Origin: Bryobacteraceae bacterium
GTDB taxonomy: Bacteria > Acidobacteriota > Terriglobia > Bryobacterales > Bryobacteraceae
Direction: 5' to 3'
Assembly (NCBI GenBank): GCA_019748195.1
Contig: JAIEPW010000051.1
Coordinates: forward strand, 1-56,118
DNA length: 56,118 nucleotides
Shown here: positions 42,937 through 51,055 of the stretch, piece by piece
How positions within the stretch are numbered: position 1 is the stretch's first letter
How the letters are laid out: every line of letters begins with the position of its first letter
Translations under genes and position numbers: made by a program
Notes under the pieces: generated by a model
Database searches by the model: none
What the model was told of the DNA's origin: nothing
What the model saw: the letters and a program-made list of their open reading frames with translations, nothing else

Positions 42937-44312
42937 CCAGCGGCTTCTGGCAGTTCTCCTATCTGGCCGCCGCGGTCCTCATCATTCTCTCCATCAAGTG
43001 GCTGAATACGCCGGTCACCGCCCGGCGTGGAGTTCTCGCCGGCGAGATTGGAATGCTGTTCGCCGTCATCGGCACCCTCCTTCGCCACGAGGTCGTCACC
43101 TTCGAATGGGTCCTGGGCGGATTTCTGCTCGGCGCCGCCATCGGCGCCCCCCTCGCCTACCTGATGCCCATGACCTCCGTGCCCCAGCTCACCGCGCTCT
43201 CCCACGCCTTCGGCGCTTTCGCCGCCGCGCTCGTGGGAACCGCCGAGTATTACCGCCACGTGCCCACCGGATTCACCATGGCCGCCCTGGTCATCGAAAC
43301 CCTCCTCGGGTTCCTTACCTTCACCGCGTCCATCATGGCCTTCGCCAAGCTCCAGGAACTGGTGCCCACCCGGCCCATGACCTATCGCGGCCAGAACTTC
43401 GTCAATATCGTGCTTCTGCTCATCGCCGTCGTCCTCGGCATCTGGCTGGTCGCCGCGCCCGCTCCGCCTTGGGTGTTTCCGTCCTTCGTGGCGCTTTCCC
43501 TGCTGTTCGGCGTGCTGCTGATCATCCCCATCGGCGGCGGCGACATGCCCACCGTCATCGCCCTGCTGAATTCCTACGCCGGCATGGCCGCCGCCGCCAT
43601 GGGCTTCGCCCTGAATAACAAGCTGCTGATCATCGCCGGTGCGCTCAACGCCGCCAGCGGATTCATCCTCTCCGTCATCATGTGCAAGGCGATGAACCGC
43701 AGCTTCACCAACGTCCTGTTTGGAGCCTTCGGGCAGGTGCGGGAGGCGGGCGCGCAGCGCTCCGAGGCCAAGCCCGTCCGCAGCGCCACTCCCGAGGATG
43801 CCGCGCAGATTCTTTCCTCCGCGCGCAGAATTATCGTCGTGCCCGGCTACGGCATGGCCGTCGCCCAAGCGCAGCACAAGCTCCGCGAACTCACCGACAT
43901 GCTCACCAAGCGCGGCGTCGACGTGCAGTTCGCGATGCACCCCGTCGCCGGGCGTATGCCCGGACACATGAACGTCCTCCTTGCCGAGGCCGACATCCCC
44001 TATGACCGGCTGCACGAGATGGAAGACATCAACGCCGAGTTCAGCGAAGCCGATGTCGCCCTCGTCATCGGCGCCAACGACGTCGTCAATCCCGCCGCGC
44101 GGCACGACACCGCCAGCCCCATCTACGGGATGCCCATCCTCGACGTCGACCGCGCCCACACCGTCATGGTCATCAAGCGCTCCATGAGCCCCGGCTTTGC
44201 CGGCATCGATAACGAGCTTTACTACATGGACAAGACACTCATGCTGTTCGGCGACGCCAAGGGCTTCCTTTCCGAAATCGTCAAGGAACTGCCCGCCGCG
44301 GCCCACGCCTAG
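42933..44312 (+). CDS. pntB: NAD(P) transhydrogenase beta subunit
   Basis: 459 residues, ATG 42933. The first ~260 residues are membrane helices of the proton channel ([17 protein letters not shown]-like segments; [25 protein letters not shown]). The C-terminal ~180 residues form the NADP(H)-binding domain III ([61 protein letters not shown]). With PntAA/AB it uses the proton gradient to make NADPH from NADH. Its stop shares CTAG with the convergent gene at 44309. Confidence 0.95.
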   Translation: MTSGFWQFSYLAAAVLIILSIKWLNTPVTARRGVLAGEIGMLFAVIGTLLRHEVVTFEWVLGGFLLGAAIGAPLAYLMPMTSVPQLTALSHAFGAFAAALVGTAEYYRHVPTGFTMAALVIETLLGFLTFTASIMAFAKLQELVPTRPMTYRGQNFVNIVLLLIAVVLGIWLVAAPAPPWVFPSFVALSLLFGVLLIIPIGGGDMPTVIALLNSYAGMAAAAMGFALNNKLLIIAGALNAASGFILSVIMCKAMNRSFTNVLFGAFGQVREAGAQRSEAKPVRSATPEDAAQILSSARRIIVVPGYGMAVAQAQHKLRELTDMLTKRGVDVQFAMHPVAGRMPGHMNVLLAEADIPYDRLHEMEDINAEFSEADVALVIGANDVVNPAARHDTASPIYGMPILDVDRAHTVMVIKRSMSPGFAGIDNELYYMDKTLMLFGDAKGFLSEIVKELPAAAHA

Positions 44313-45997
44313 CGTCGCGGCCCGCGCGCCAGCAGCCATCCCTGCTTCTTCAGCCAGCGCCACGGCCCGTGCCCCCGGCTGCGGCCGTCCTGCACCTTCC
44401 GCCCCTCGCGCAGCGCCGCTTCCGCTTCCGTGGCGCTGCACGCCGACAGCCCTTCCTGCATCTGCTGCGCCGCCGGATACTCGAAGCGGCGCATGGCCCG
44501 CACCAGCAAATCCCAGTCCGCGTCAAACTCCCCCGCCGCCCGCCGATCCAGCGGAAACGCGCTCAGGTCGAAGTTCACCGCCGCCACCAGGGCCTGGATC
44601 GCGTCCGTCCGGATCTGGTCCGAGAACACCGGCTCCGATTCCAGGATCGAAGCCACGCTCCCGCGGGTCCTCCCCGCGCTCACCCGGCCTTCCCGCTCCA
44701 GCAGCCGCGCGTACGCGAACGGCTTCGCATTGCGCAGGATGTGATCTGTCGTTCCCGGCGACAACACCGCTTGCTCCTGCAGCCAGTCCACCATCTGCCG
44801 GAACGAATCCCGTTTCTGTTCCCAGCAGGCCTGCGTCCCGAACGCGTGCGCCGCGCTCGCGCGTTCCCCCGCATCCCAGGAGGCGAACTGCGATAGCGTC
44901 CTCGGGTTTCGTGTCACCTCGCGATCCGGATTGATCGCCGGCGAAAATCCGTTCACCACTCCCCCGATAAGAGGAATCAGCGGGTTCATCTGGAACAGCC
45001 CCACCTTGATCCCGAACGCGAGCATCCCCTGTTCCGGCGTGGGAAGCAATACGCCCGACGATATCCGCCGCACCGAGGCCGACGGCTGCCGCGATCCCGG
45101 CAGCATCGGCAGAAACACCACCTGATAAGGGATGTCCCGCTTCTTCAGAAACCGGACGAAGTCGTTCGCCACGGTCAGCGGCGACGTGACGAACGCATCC
45201 GCCACCGCCACCGCCCGCGTTCCCCGCCGGTACTCCACCTCCCGCAGCGCCACCTGCAGGCCCCGGTTCACGAAGTCCGAACAATTCGACTTCAGCGCGT
45301 TGAACTTCTGATCCGCTTCCTCCTTCAGAAATTCCGCCAGCCGCAGTTCCTGATCCACCGTGGTTTCTGTGAGGAATAGAACCGAATCGCGCTCATGCCG
45401 TACGCCCACTACGCCGCGCCACCGTCCGTTCGGAACCAGAAGCCCCGTCACCGGATCGCGCAGCGCCACCGGCTCGGTCGGTTCCGCGTTGTTGGCCGGC
45501 GCCAGCGCCTTGATCAGAAATTCGAACTGCGCGACATTCTTCACCAGCTTGCCGGCCGTCATGCGCTTGTGCTCCCGGTGCAGTTCCTGATACCGCTCCG
45601 GAGTCAGCGGCGGGATCAGCGTCCGCAGGTGATCCCGCCAATACGCGATCTGTACCTGCTTCAGCACCGCCCCCGTCGACAGCAGCGGCAGGTCCGCCAC
45701 GTCATCCACTCCCAGGAAATGCGGGCGCATCGGCACCACGATCACTTCCAGTGGCTGCCCCCACGCAAGCTGCGTATACCGGCTCATCACTACGCCGGGG
45801 ACCTCGCCCGGCCGGCATCGCCGCACCGAGTGGATCCCGTCCGCGCACACCTGTGTCGCCACCAGTCCCGAATGTCCCGTTTGCGTTCTTCGCGCGTCCA
45901 GCCCCTTGCTTTCGTATACGGCTACACCCACCGCCGCCGAAAGCACACTCGGAAGCACGCAACCCAGTGCGGCTCCACACCACTGTTGCCATCGCAT
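44309..45997 (-). CDS. Large secreted protein, possible papain-like (permuted NlpC/P60 or Lnb-like) enzyme
   Basis: 562 residues, ATG 45997. The N-terminus is hydrophobic (WCGAALGCVLPSVLSAAVGVAV), a signal peptide or anchor. No firm family call. His42 lies in QTGHSGLVATQVC and Cys239 in ALKSNCSDFVNRG; a His before a Cys in such contexts is the order found in permuted papain-like folds (LRAT/YiiX group, DUF4105/Lnb). This is a suggestion only. A second membrane-like stretch (FGIKVGLFQMNPLIPLIGGVVNGF) lies at about 335-360, and the C-terminal part is helical and charged. It stands alone between pntB and fhs. Confidence 0.6.
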   Translation of the reverse strand: MRWQQWCGAALGCVLPSVLSAAVGVAVYESKGLDARRTQTGHSGLVATQVCADGIHSVRRCRPGEVPGVVMSRYTQLAWGQPLEVIVVPMRPHFLGVDDVADLPLLSTGAVLKQVQIAYWRDHLRTLIPPLTPERYQELHREHKRMTAGKLVKNVAQFEFLIKALAPANNAEPTEPVALRDPVTGLLVPNGRWRGVVGVRHERDSVLFLTETTVDQELRLAEFLKEEADQKFNALKSNCSDFVNRGLQVALREVEYRRGTRAVAVADAFVTSPLTVANDFVRFLKKRDIPYQVVFLPMLPGSRQPSASVRRISSGVLLPTPEQGMLAFGIKVGLFQMNPLIPLIGGVVNGFSPAINPDREVTRNPRTLSQFASWDAGERASAAHAFGTQACWEQKRDSFRQMVDWLQEQAVLSPGTTDHILRNAKPFAYARLLEREGRVSAGRTRGSVASILESEPVFSDQIRTDAIQALVAAVNFDLSAFPLDRRAAGEFDADWDLLVRAMRRFEYPAAQQMQEGLSACSATEAEAALREGRKVQDGRSRGHGPWRWLKKQGWLLARGPRR

Positions 45998-46220
45998 TCG
46001 CCGAACCTCCAGGCGCCGCCGACTGCCAGGCGCTTCTCTTCCCGGGCCACGGCTTTCTCATGGCAATCAGACCGCCATTCATCAATCAATCCGGCGTAAG
46101 AAATATGTTCCGGCGCGGTACACTTTTTCGCTACACCGCGCGGGGGCGTGTGTTACCGCACCTGCCCGCGCATTTCGCCCCGATCCGCGATTCATCCAGC
46201 GGTGATATGTTGGGCCTGCC

Positions 46221-47855
46221 GTGTCCAACCTACTCCCCATTAGCGAAATCGCTTCCCAGCTCAACCTGCGCGATTCTCAGTTCGAACCCTGGGGTTCTCA
46301 TTCCGCCAAGCTGAGCCTCGACCTGCTGACCCCGCCGCCCGGCGGAGCCCCCGGCAAGCTCATCCTGGTCACCGCCATGACCCCCACCAGCGCGGGCGAG
46401 GGCAAGACCGTGACGACCATCGGGCTCACCCAGGGCCTGCGGCGCATCGGCAAGCGCGCCATCGCCACCCTCCGCGAGCCTTCGCTCGGGCCCGTGTTCG
46501 GCATGAAGGGCGGCGCTACCGGCGGCGGAAAATCCCAGGTGCTGCCGGCCGAGAAGATCAACCTGCATTTCAACGGCGATTTTCATGCCATTACCAGCGC
46601 CCACAACCTGCTCTCCGCGATCCTCGATTCCCACCTGCACCACGGTAATGACCTGTCCATCGACCCCGGCTCGATCTTCTGGCCCCGCGCCCTCGACATG
46701 AATGACCGATCCCTCCGCCAGGTGATCACAGGACTCGGCGGCAAGGCCAACGGCGCTCCCCGTGAGGCCCGCTTCGTCATCACCGCCGCCAGCGAGATCA
46801 TGGCCATCCTCGCGCTCAGCGCCTCGCGCCCCGATCTGCGCTCCCGCCTCGCCTCCATCGCCCTCGGCTATGACACCTCCGGCCAGATCGTCCGCGCCGG
46901 CGGCTTGAACGCCACCGGCGCCTTAATGGTGCTCTTGAACGACGCCATCCTGCCCAACCTGGTGCAGACCACCGAACACGCCCCCGCCTTCATCCACTGC
47001 GGCCCTTTCGCGAACATCGCCCACGGCACCGCCAGCGTCGTCGCCCAGAAAATCGCCCTGAACCTCGCCGAGTACGTAATCAACGAAACCGGCTTCGCCG
47101 CCGACCTCGGAGCCGAGAAGTACTTCGACATCGTTATGCCCTCCAGCGGCATCCAGCCTTCCTGCGCCGTCGTCATCGCCTCCATCCGCTCGCTCGCCCA
47201 TCAGGGAAGCGGCAATGAGCGAATTCCCCCCACCGTCGACTCCGTCCGCGCCGGGCTCGCCAATCTGGACCGCCACCTCCAGAACCTCCGCCAGTTCGGC
47301 GTGCCCGTCGTCGTCGCCATCAATCGCTTCCACGATGACGCCGCCGGTCAACTCGCCTTGATCCGCGATTTCTGCCGCGGCCAGAATGTCCCCGTCGCCG
47401 ATTCCGAGGTTTTCGCGCGCGGCGGGGAAGGCGCCGTCGAACTCGCCGAAGCCGTCGTCGCCGCCGCTTCGCAAGCTTCCGAACCGCGCTCTCTATATGG
47501 TCCCGACCTCAGTCTGGAAGCCAAAATCGAAACCATCGCCACCCGCGTCTACGGCGCCGGCGCCGTCTACTTCGAATCCGGAACGCGCAAGCAGCTCCAG
47601 AAGCTCGCCGCTCTCGGCTTCGGCCACCTGCCCGTCTGCATCGCCAAAACGCAGTCCTCCATCAGCGACAACCCCGCGTTGTACGGCGCACCCAGGGGAT
47701 TCACGCTCACCGTCACCGAGGTCCTGCTCTCGGCCGGCGCGGGCTTCGTCGTCGTCGTCGCCGGCAACATGATGCGCATGCCCGGCTTGGGCCGGTCCCC
47801 CCAGGCTCTGCGCATGGACGTCACCGCACAGGGCGAGATCGTCGGATTGCATTAA
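46221..47855 (+). CDS. fhs: Formate-tetrahydrofolate ligase
   Basis: 544 residues from GTG 46221. P-loop ATP site TPTSAGEGKTVTTIGLTQGL, then PSLGPVFGMKGGATGGGKSQVLP, EKINLHFNGDFHAITSAHNLL, and RVYGAGAVYFESGTRKQL. Length and motif order match the family. It makes 10-formyl-THF from formate, ATP and THF in the cytoplasm, feeding purine and formyl-Met synthesis. TATGTT (46206-46211) ends nine bases before the GTG. The 223-bp gap upstream (45998-46220) shows no gene; I did not recognise a riboswitch. Confidence 0.95.
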   Translation: MSNLLPISEIASQLNLRDSQFEPWGSHSAKLSLDLLTPPPGGAPGKLILVTAMTPTSAGEGKTVTTIGLTQGLRRIGKRAIATLREPSLGPVFGMKGGATGGGKSQVLPAEKINLHFNGDFHAITSAHNLLSAILDSHLHHGNDLSIDPGSIFWPRALDMNDRSLRQVITGLGGKANGAPREARFVITAASEIMAILALSASRPDLRSRLASIALGYDTSGQIVRAGGLNATGALMVLLNDAILPNLVQTTEHAPAFIHCGPFANIAHGTASVVAQKIALNLAEYVINETGFAADLGAEKYFDIVMPSSGIQPSCAVVIASIRSLAHQGSGNERIPPTVDSVRAGLANLDRHLQNLRQFGVPVVVAINRFHDDAAGQLALIRDFCRGQNVPVADSEVFARGGEGAVELAEAVVAAASQASEPRSLYGPDLSLEAKIETIATRVYGAGAVYFESGTRKQLQKLAALGFGHLPVCIAKTQSSISDNPALYGAPRGFTLTVTEVLLSAGAGFVVVVAGNMMRMPGLGRSPQALRMDVTAQGEIVGLH

Positions 47856-47957
47856 GCGTGCGCCGCGATGCGCCCGCGAACGGCGAACATCCACTTACCA
47901 CGGTCGCGGAACCGCTTCCCGGGAACCGGAACCCGCCTGCTTGCGTTGTCTCTATCG

Positions 47958-48308
47958 ATGCGGCGCAAACTGGACCTCGCGGCCGCCTGGGGCATCCTCG
48001 CCCTCGGCGTCATTCATTGCCTCTTCACGCCCTTCGCGCACCGCAAGTTCACTGAAGCGTCCCTTTGGTTCTTTGCCGCCGGACTCGCGCTCCTCTACGC
48101 CGGAGCATTCAACCTGGTCCGCATCCGCTACGCGGACCTCCGCGGTCTGCGCCGCGCCTGCTTTGCCGTGAACCTGACTCTGCTCGGCTTCGTGCTCGCG
48201 TTCGCCGCCTACACCCTGCCGCGCAATCTCGCCAACCCCGCCGCCTGGCTCCTGATCCTCCTGTGCGCCGCGGCCACTTGGTTCGCCGCCCCGCCCGCCG
48301 CCGGCTAG
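47958..48308 (+). CDS. Small four-helix membrane protein, unknown
   Basis: 116 residues from ATG 47958 (the frame extends up to 47868, but that part is Arg/Pro-rich and unlikely). Four hydrophobic segments: LAAAWGILALGVIHCLFTPF, SLWFFAAGLALLYAGAFNLV, NLTLLGFVLAFAAYTL, AAWLLILLCAAATWFAA. Basic loops suggest inner-membrane location. No family recognised. It is the last ordinary gene before the accessory island. Confidence 0.6.
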   Translation: MRRKLDLAAAWGILALGVIHCLFTPFAHRKFTEASLWFFAAGLALLYAGAFNLVRIRYADLRGLRRACFAVNLTLLGFVLAFAAYTLPRNLANPAAWLLILLCAAATWFAAPPAAG

Positions 48309-48392
48309 GCGCCTTAGCCCATTTGGAGGGACTGGATGGCGGGCTGGTGGATTCGAGCGGCCATAAGTGGTTGAGGGATCGAGGCGGCGTAT

Positions 48393-48530
48393 CCCGGCGA
48401 CGTCTGCGCCGCGATCGCCTGCCGCACCGCCGCCTCCGATCCCGCCCGCGTTTCCAGCTTCGCGTTCTGCATGCGGGGCTGCTGCGCAGCCAGCCCCGCC
48501 GCCAACATCATCACCAGCCCCGCCGTTCTC
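48393..48530 (-). pseudogene. Truncated duplicate of the 5' end of the gene at 52699-53268 (138-bp direct repeat, left copy)
   Basis: 135 of 138 bases match 53129-53266 in the same orientation. It encodes the same first ~46 residues (QQPRMQNAKLETRAGSEAAV...), but the ATG of the intact copy is AGG here, and after the shared part the frame turns into unrelated sequence (YAASIPQPLMAA). Weak similarity seems to continue to about 48542. The stretch 48309-48392 to its left and 48531-48661 to its right hold no other gene that I can see. Confidence 0.85.
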
Positions 48531-48543
48531 CTTCGCTCAACGA

Positions 48544-48637
48544 ACCTTCTCAAGTCACGACCTGAAGCTTGCATGCCTTGGGGTGGCTGCCTCGGTATGG
48601 AACCTTCTGGCAGTCCGGACGGACACGTTGAGAAGGT
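48544..48637. repeat. Long-spaced 10-bp inverted repeat
   Basis: ACCTTCTCAA at 48544-48553 and its exact complement TTGAGAAGGT at 48628-48637, 74 bases apart, just inside the island border. GAACCTTCT occurs again at about 48600. It could be part of an end or recombination site, or chance. Confidence 0.4.
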
Positions 48638-48661
48638 GACCGTCCACTTCGGACAACACTA

Positions 48662-49024
48662 TTATCGAGTGCCCCTCAGTGCCGTGATCTTCTTGGCAAG
48701 TTCCTTTGCTGAGGCATTCAAGGCGCCCTTGCCGCTTAGCCGTCCCGATCTCACAACTGAGGCAATGAAATCTCCATTGCGGTTAAGGACGATAACCGCC
48801 GCCGCAGCAGACCCGAGGGTAGATTCCTGAGCGATGACAATGTTGTAGTCAAACTCACTTCCGCGTTCCACCAACTTCACAGTGATCCCATTCCCAGCGA
48901 ACTCCCGCCGAATGCCCGCTACAAAATCCGGGAGGAGGGAGGTGTCTCCTTGGCAAATTACCCGAACCTAGCTCTGGCCCTACGAGAGAGAAATTGTTAG
49001 CAACGCAAGAATGACGACCCACAT
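48662..49024 (-). pseudogene. Small secreted protein gene interrupted by two in-frame TAG codons
   Basis: Reading from ATG 49024 the frame gives MWVVILALLTISLS, TAG (48982-48980), GQS, TAG (48970-48968), then about 100 uninterrupted residues from VRVICQGDTSLLPDFV to KKITALRGTR and a TGA. The first part is a clear signal-peptide core, and the two stops fall where the cleavage site (SLS-x-GQS) would be. The mature part looks like a real globular domain (FDYNIVIAQESTLGSAAAAVIVLNRNGDFIASVVRSGRLSGKGALNA). The downstream half could start only at an internal GTG (48880). Two point changes to stops in one otherwise intact gene suggest recent inactivation; I infer a non-functional gene. Confidence 0.65.
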
Positions 49025-49131
49025 GCCGCAGGTTATACCACCTTTGTGACGGTCCACGTTTAGCTACATCACCGCTTCTCCAACCCGGCTGACCGCCGAA
49101 GCGTCATGTGTTCTGGGTGTATTCATCTTAT

Positions 49132-49156
49132 CGGTTCCTGGTGGTCCCAGGCACCG
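49132..49156. repeat. REP-like palindrome 3
   Basis: Arms CGGTTCCTGG and CCAGGCACCG around a 5-base loop; identical in design to the element at 13756-13780 with one arm change and an inverted-type loop. It lies in the gap 49025-49300 upstream of the Gabija-like genes; apart from it this 276-bp gap shows no gene. Confidence 0.55.
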
Positions 49157-49300
49157 GATACAGGCACCCGAGCGGCAGCTAACCCGGCCGAGTGATATTG
49201 TGAGAAGACTGCTGGACATGATTCGCAAAAGCGAATAAGAGAGAGGTGTTGTTGGTCAGGTCAGGTGTAGTCTAAGAAAGCGCTGCAGAAGGCCTCAAGC

Positions 49301-51055
49301 ATGTCGTCACCCATTATCTGCCAACTGTTGATCAAGCGGTTTCGTAGCATCAGGTCCCTGATCTGGTACCCGGCCAACGGTCTCAATATCATTTTGGGTG
49401 GCGGTGACGTTGGCAAGACGACCATTCTTGATGCTATATCGCTCGTTCTGAGTCCCGTGAATATCACGACTCTGTCTGATGCTGAGTACCTGGGGCGAAA
49501 CGTCCTAGATGGATTCTCGATCACAGCGGTGCTTTTCCTCCCACCTGGCAGCGGCATTGACGATCAGGTTTCGCCTTCATGGCCCTGGGCGTGGAACGGT
49601 AAAGAGCGTTCTGTCCCAACTGCGGACGGGCCTCGTGGTGAAACAATTGATCCCGTCTACTGCGTGCGCGTCAGTGGCACGCCAGACCTGGAGCTTTCCT
49701 ACGAGATTCTTCAGCCGGATGGCAACTCGTCCCCGCTTCCAGTGGCGATACGGCGCGCCATTGGCCTTGTGCGGCTGAGCGGCGACGACCGCAATGACCG
49801 CGATCTGCGTCTTGTGCAGGGGTCGGCGCTTGACCGCCTGATTTCCGACAAGGGATTGCGGTCGCGTCTTGCGAGCGAGTTGGCAGACGTGGGTGTCAAG
49901 GAGCACTTGAAGGAGGAGGCAAGGACAGCGCTCGACGAACTGGATGTTTCGTTCATGAGTCAGGGACTGCCCAGCAATCTGGACCTCGCTGTCACCGGCG
50001 GCCAGGGCATTTCTATCGCCGCGCTCATAGGTCTGACGGCGAACCGCGATGGCATCCAATTGCCACTTTCGAGTTGGGGAGCGGGCACGCGCCGCATTTC
50101 GGCACTTGCAATTGCGGCGCAGAACCAAGGCGACACGCCAATCACAGTAATAGATGAAATCGAACGCGGACTGGAGCCATATCGGCAACATGCGCTGGTA
50201 TCGAAGCTGGAAGCCGGAAAGTCACAGGCTTTCGTGACTACGCACAGCCCTTTCGCACTTCAAGCCGCCAACAACGCGAGCCTGTGGTACGTCGATCACA
50301 CGGGAGCCATCGGATCGCTTGACGCCCCGAAGATCAGAGGCCACCTGCACCGCGACCCGGAGGCGTTTCTTTCCTTTCTTACAGTGGTCTGCGAAGGTAC
50401 GACGGAATGCGGGTTCGTTAACGCGCTGCTGATGAGAGCCCTCTCGACAACCACGAAGCAATACGGAATTCACGTGAGCGATGGCGGCGGGCAAGAATCG
50501 GCGTTAGATTTGATAGAGGCGCTTGCAAGCGGTGGCGCCCGTTTCGCCGCTTTCGCGGATAACGAGGACGGCAAGCACCCCGAACGGTGGAAGAAGGTGG
50601 AGGAAAAGCTCGGACCTTTGCTGTTCCGCTGGACCTCAGGCTGCGTGGAGCAAAACATCATTGCCGAATTGGAGGATGAGAAGCTCGAGCTACTGGTAAT
50701 AGACCCGTCCGAAGAGCGGACCGGTATGCGCTTGCGCACCCTCGCCGAACGCTTGGGCCTACAGCAGAAGGACTTCTGCTCAATCAGAGCGGAGGTCAAG
50801 GCGGGCATCAGGCAGCTCATCATCGAGGCCGCAATCGGAGCGGTTCCTGAGAGCAAGAGAGCTGCAGAGAAGTCGGAGCAGAAGGTCTTCAAAAGCCACG
50901 CCCGGCATTGGTTCAAGACGCCCGAGGGAAGTCGAGAGCTCGAGCAGAAGATGTTCGCGCTCGGCGTATGGCCGAAGCTGAAGTCGCAATTGCTTCCCTT
51001 CTGCAACGCAGTCCGCAACGCAGTGGGGCTTCAAGAGGTTCAGGATTTGTCGTGA
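49301..51055 (+). CDS. gajA: Gabija-like GajA: OLD-family ATPase with TOPRIM nuclease domain
   Basis: 584 residues, ATG 49301 with AAGG about nine bases upstream. ABC-type ATPase half: Walker A GGGDVGKTT (33-41), signature-like SSWGAGTRRISAL (258-269), Walker B ITVIDEIERGLEP (281-293), and H-loop FVTTHSPFAL. The second half is TOPRIM-like: CEGTTE with E365, and AFADNEDG with D420 and D423. This is the layout of class 2 OLD nucleases, which pair with a UvrD-like helicase, as here. In Gabija, GajA cuts DNA when phage replication lowers nucleotide levels. Size fits GajA. The base composition is visibly less GC-rich than the flanks (48% in 50641-50700), suggesting transfer. Confidence 0.82.
   Translation: MSSPIICQLLIKRFRSIRSLIWYPANGLNIILGGGDVGKTTILDAISLVLSPVNITTLSDAEYLGRNVLDGFSITAVLFLPPGSGIDDQVSPSWPWAWNGKERSVPTADGPRGETIDPVYCVRVSGTPDLELSYEILQPDGNSSPLPVAIRRAIGLVRLSGDDRNDRDLRLVQGSALDRLISDKGLRSRLASELADVGVKEHLKEEARTALDELDVSFMSQGLPSNLDLAVTGGQGISIAALIGLTANRDGIQLPLSSWGAGTRRISALAIAAQNQGDTPITVIDEIERGLEPYRQHALVSKLEAGKSQAFVTTHSPFALQAANNASLWYVDHTGAIGSLDAPKIRGHLHRDPEAFLSFLTVVCEGTTECGFVNALLMRALSTTTKQYGIHVSDGGGQESALDLIEALASGGARFAAFADNEDGKHPERWKKVEEKLGPLLFRWTSGCVEQNIIAELEDEKLELLVIDPSEERTGMRLRTLAERLGLQQKDFCSIRAEVKAGIRQLIIEAAIGAVPESKRAAEKSEQKVFKSHARHWFKTPEGSRELEQKMFALGVWPKLKSQLLPFCNAVRNAVGLQEVQDLS

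Noticed and set aside
45998-46220. Tetrahydrofolate riboswitch upstream of fhs
   Set aside because: No conserved THF aptamer pattern recognised, and a -10-like element directly before the GTG leaves no leader for one.
49200-49240. Tiny frame MIRKSE before gajA as a leader peptide
   Set aside because: Six codons, no ribosome site, no link to a terminator; expected by chance.
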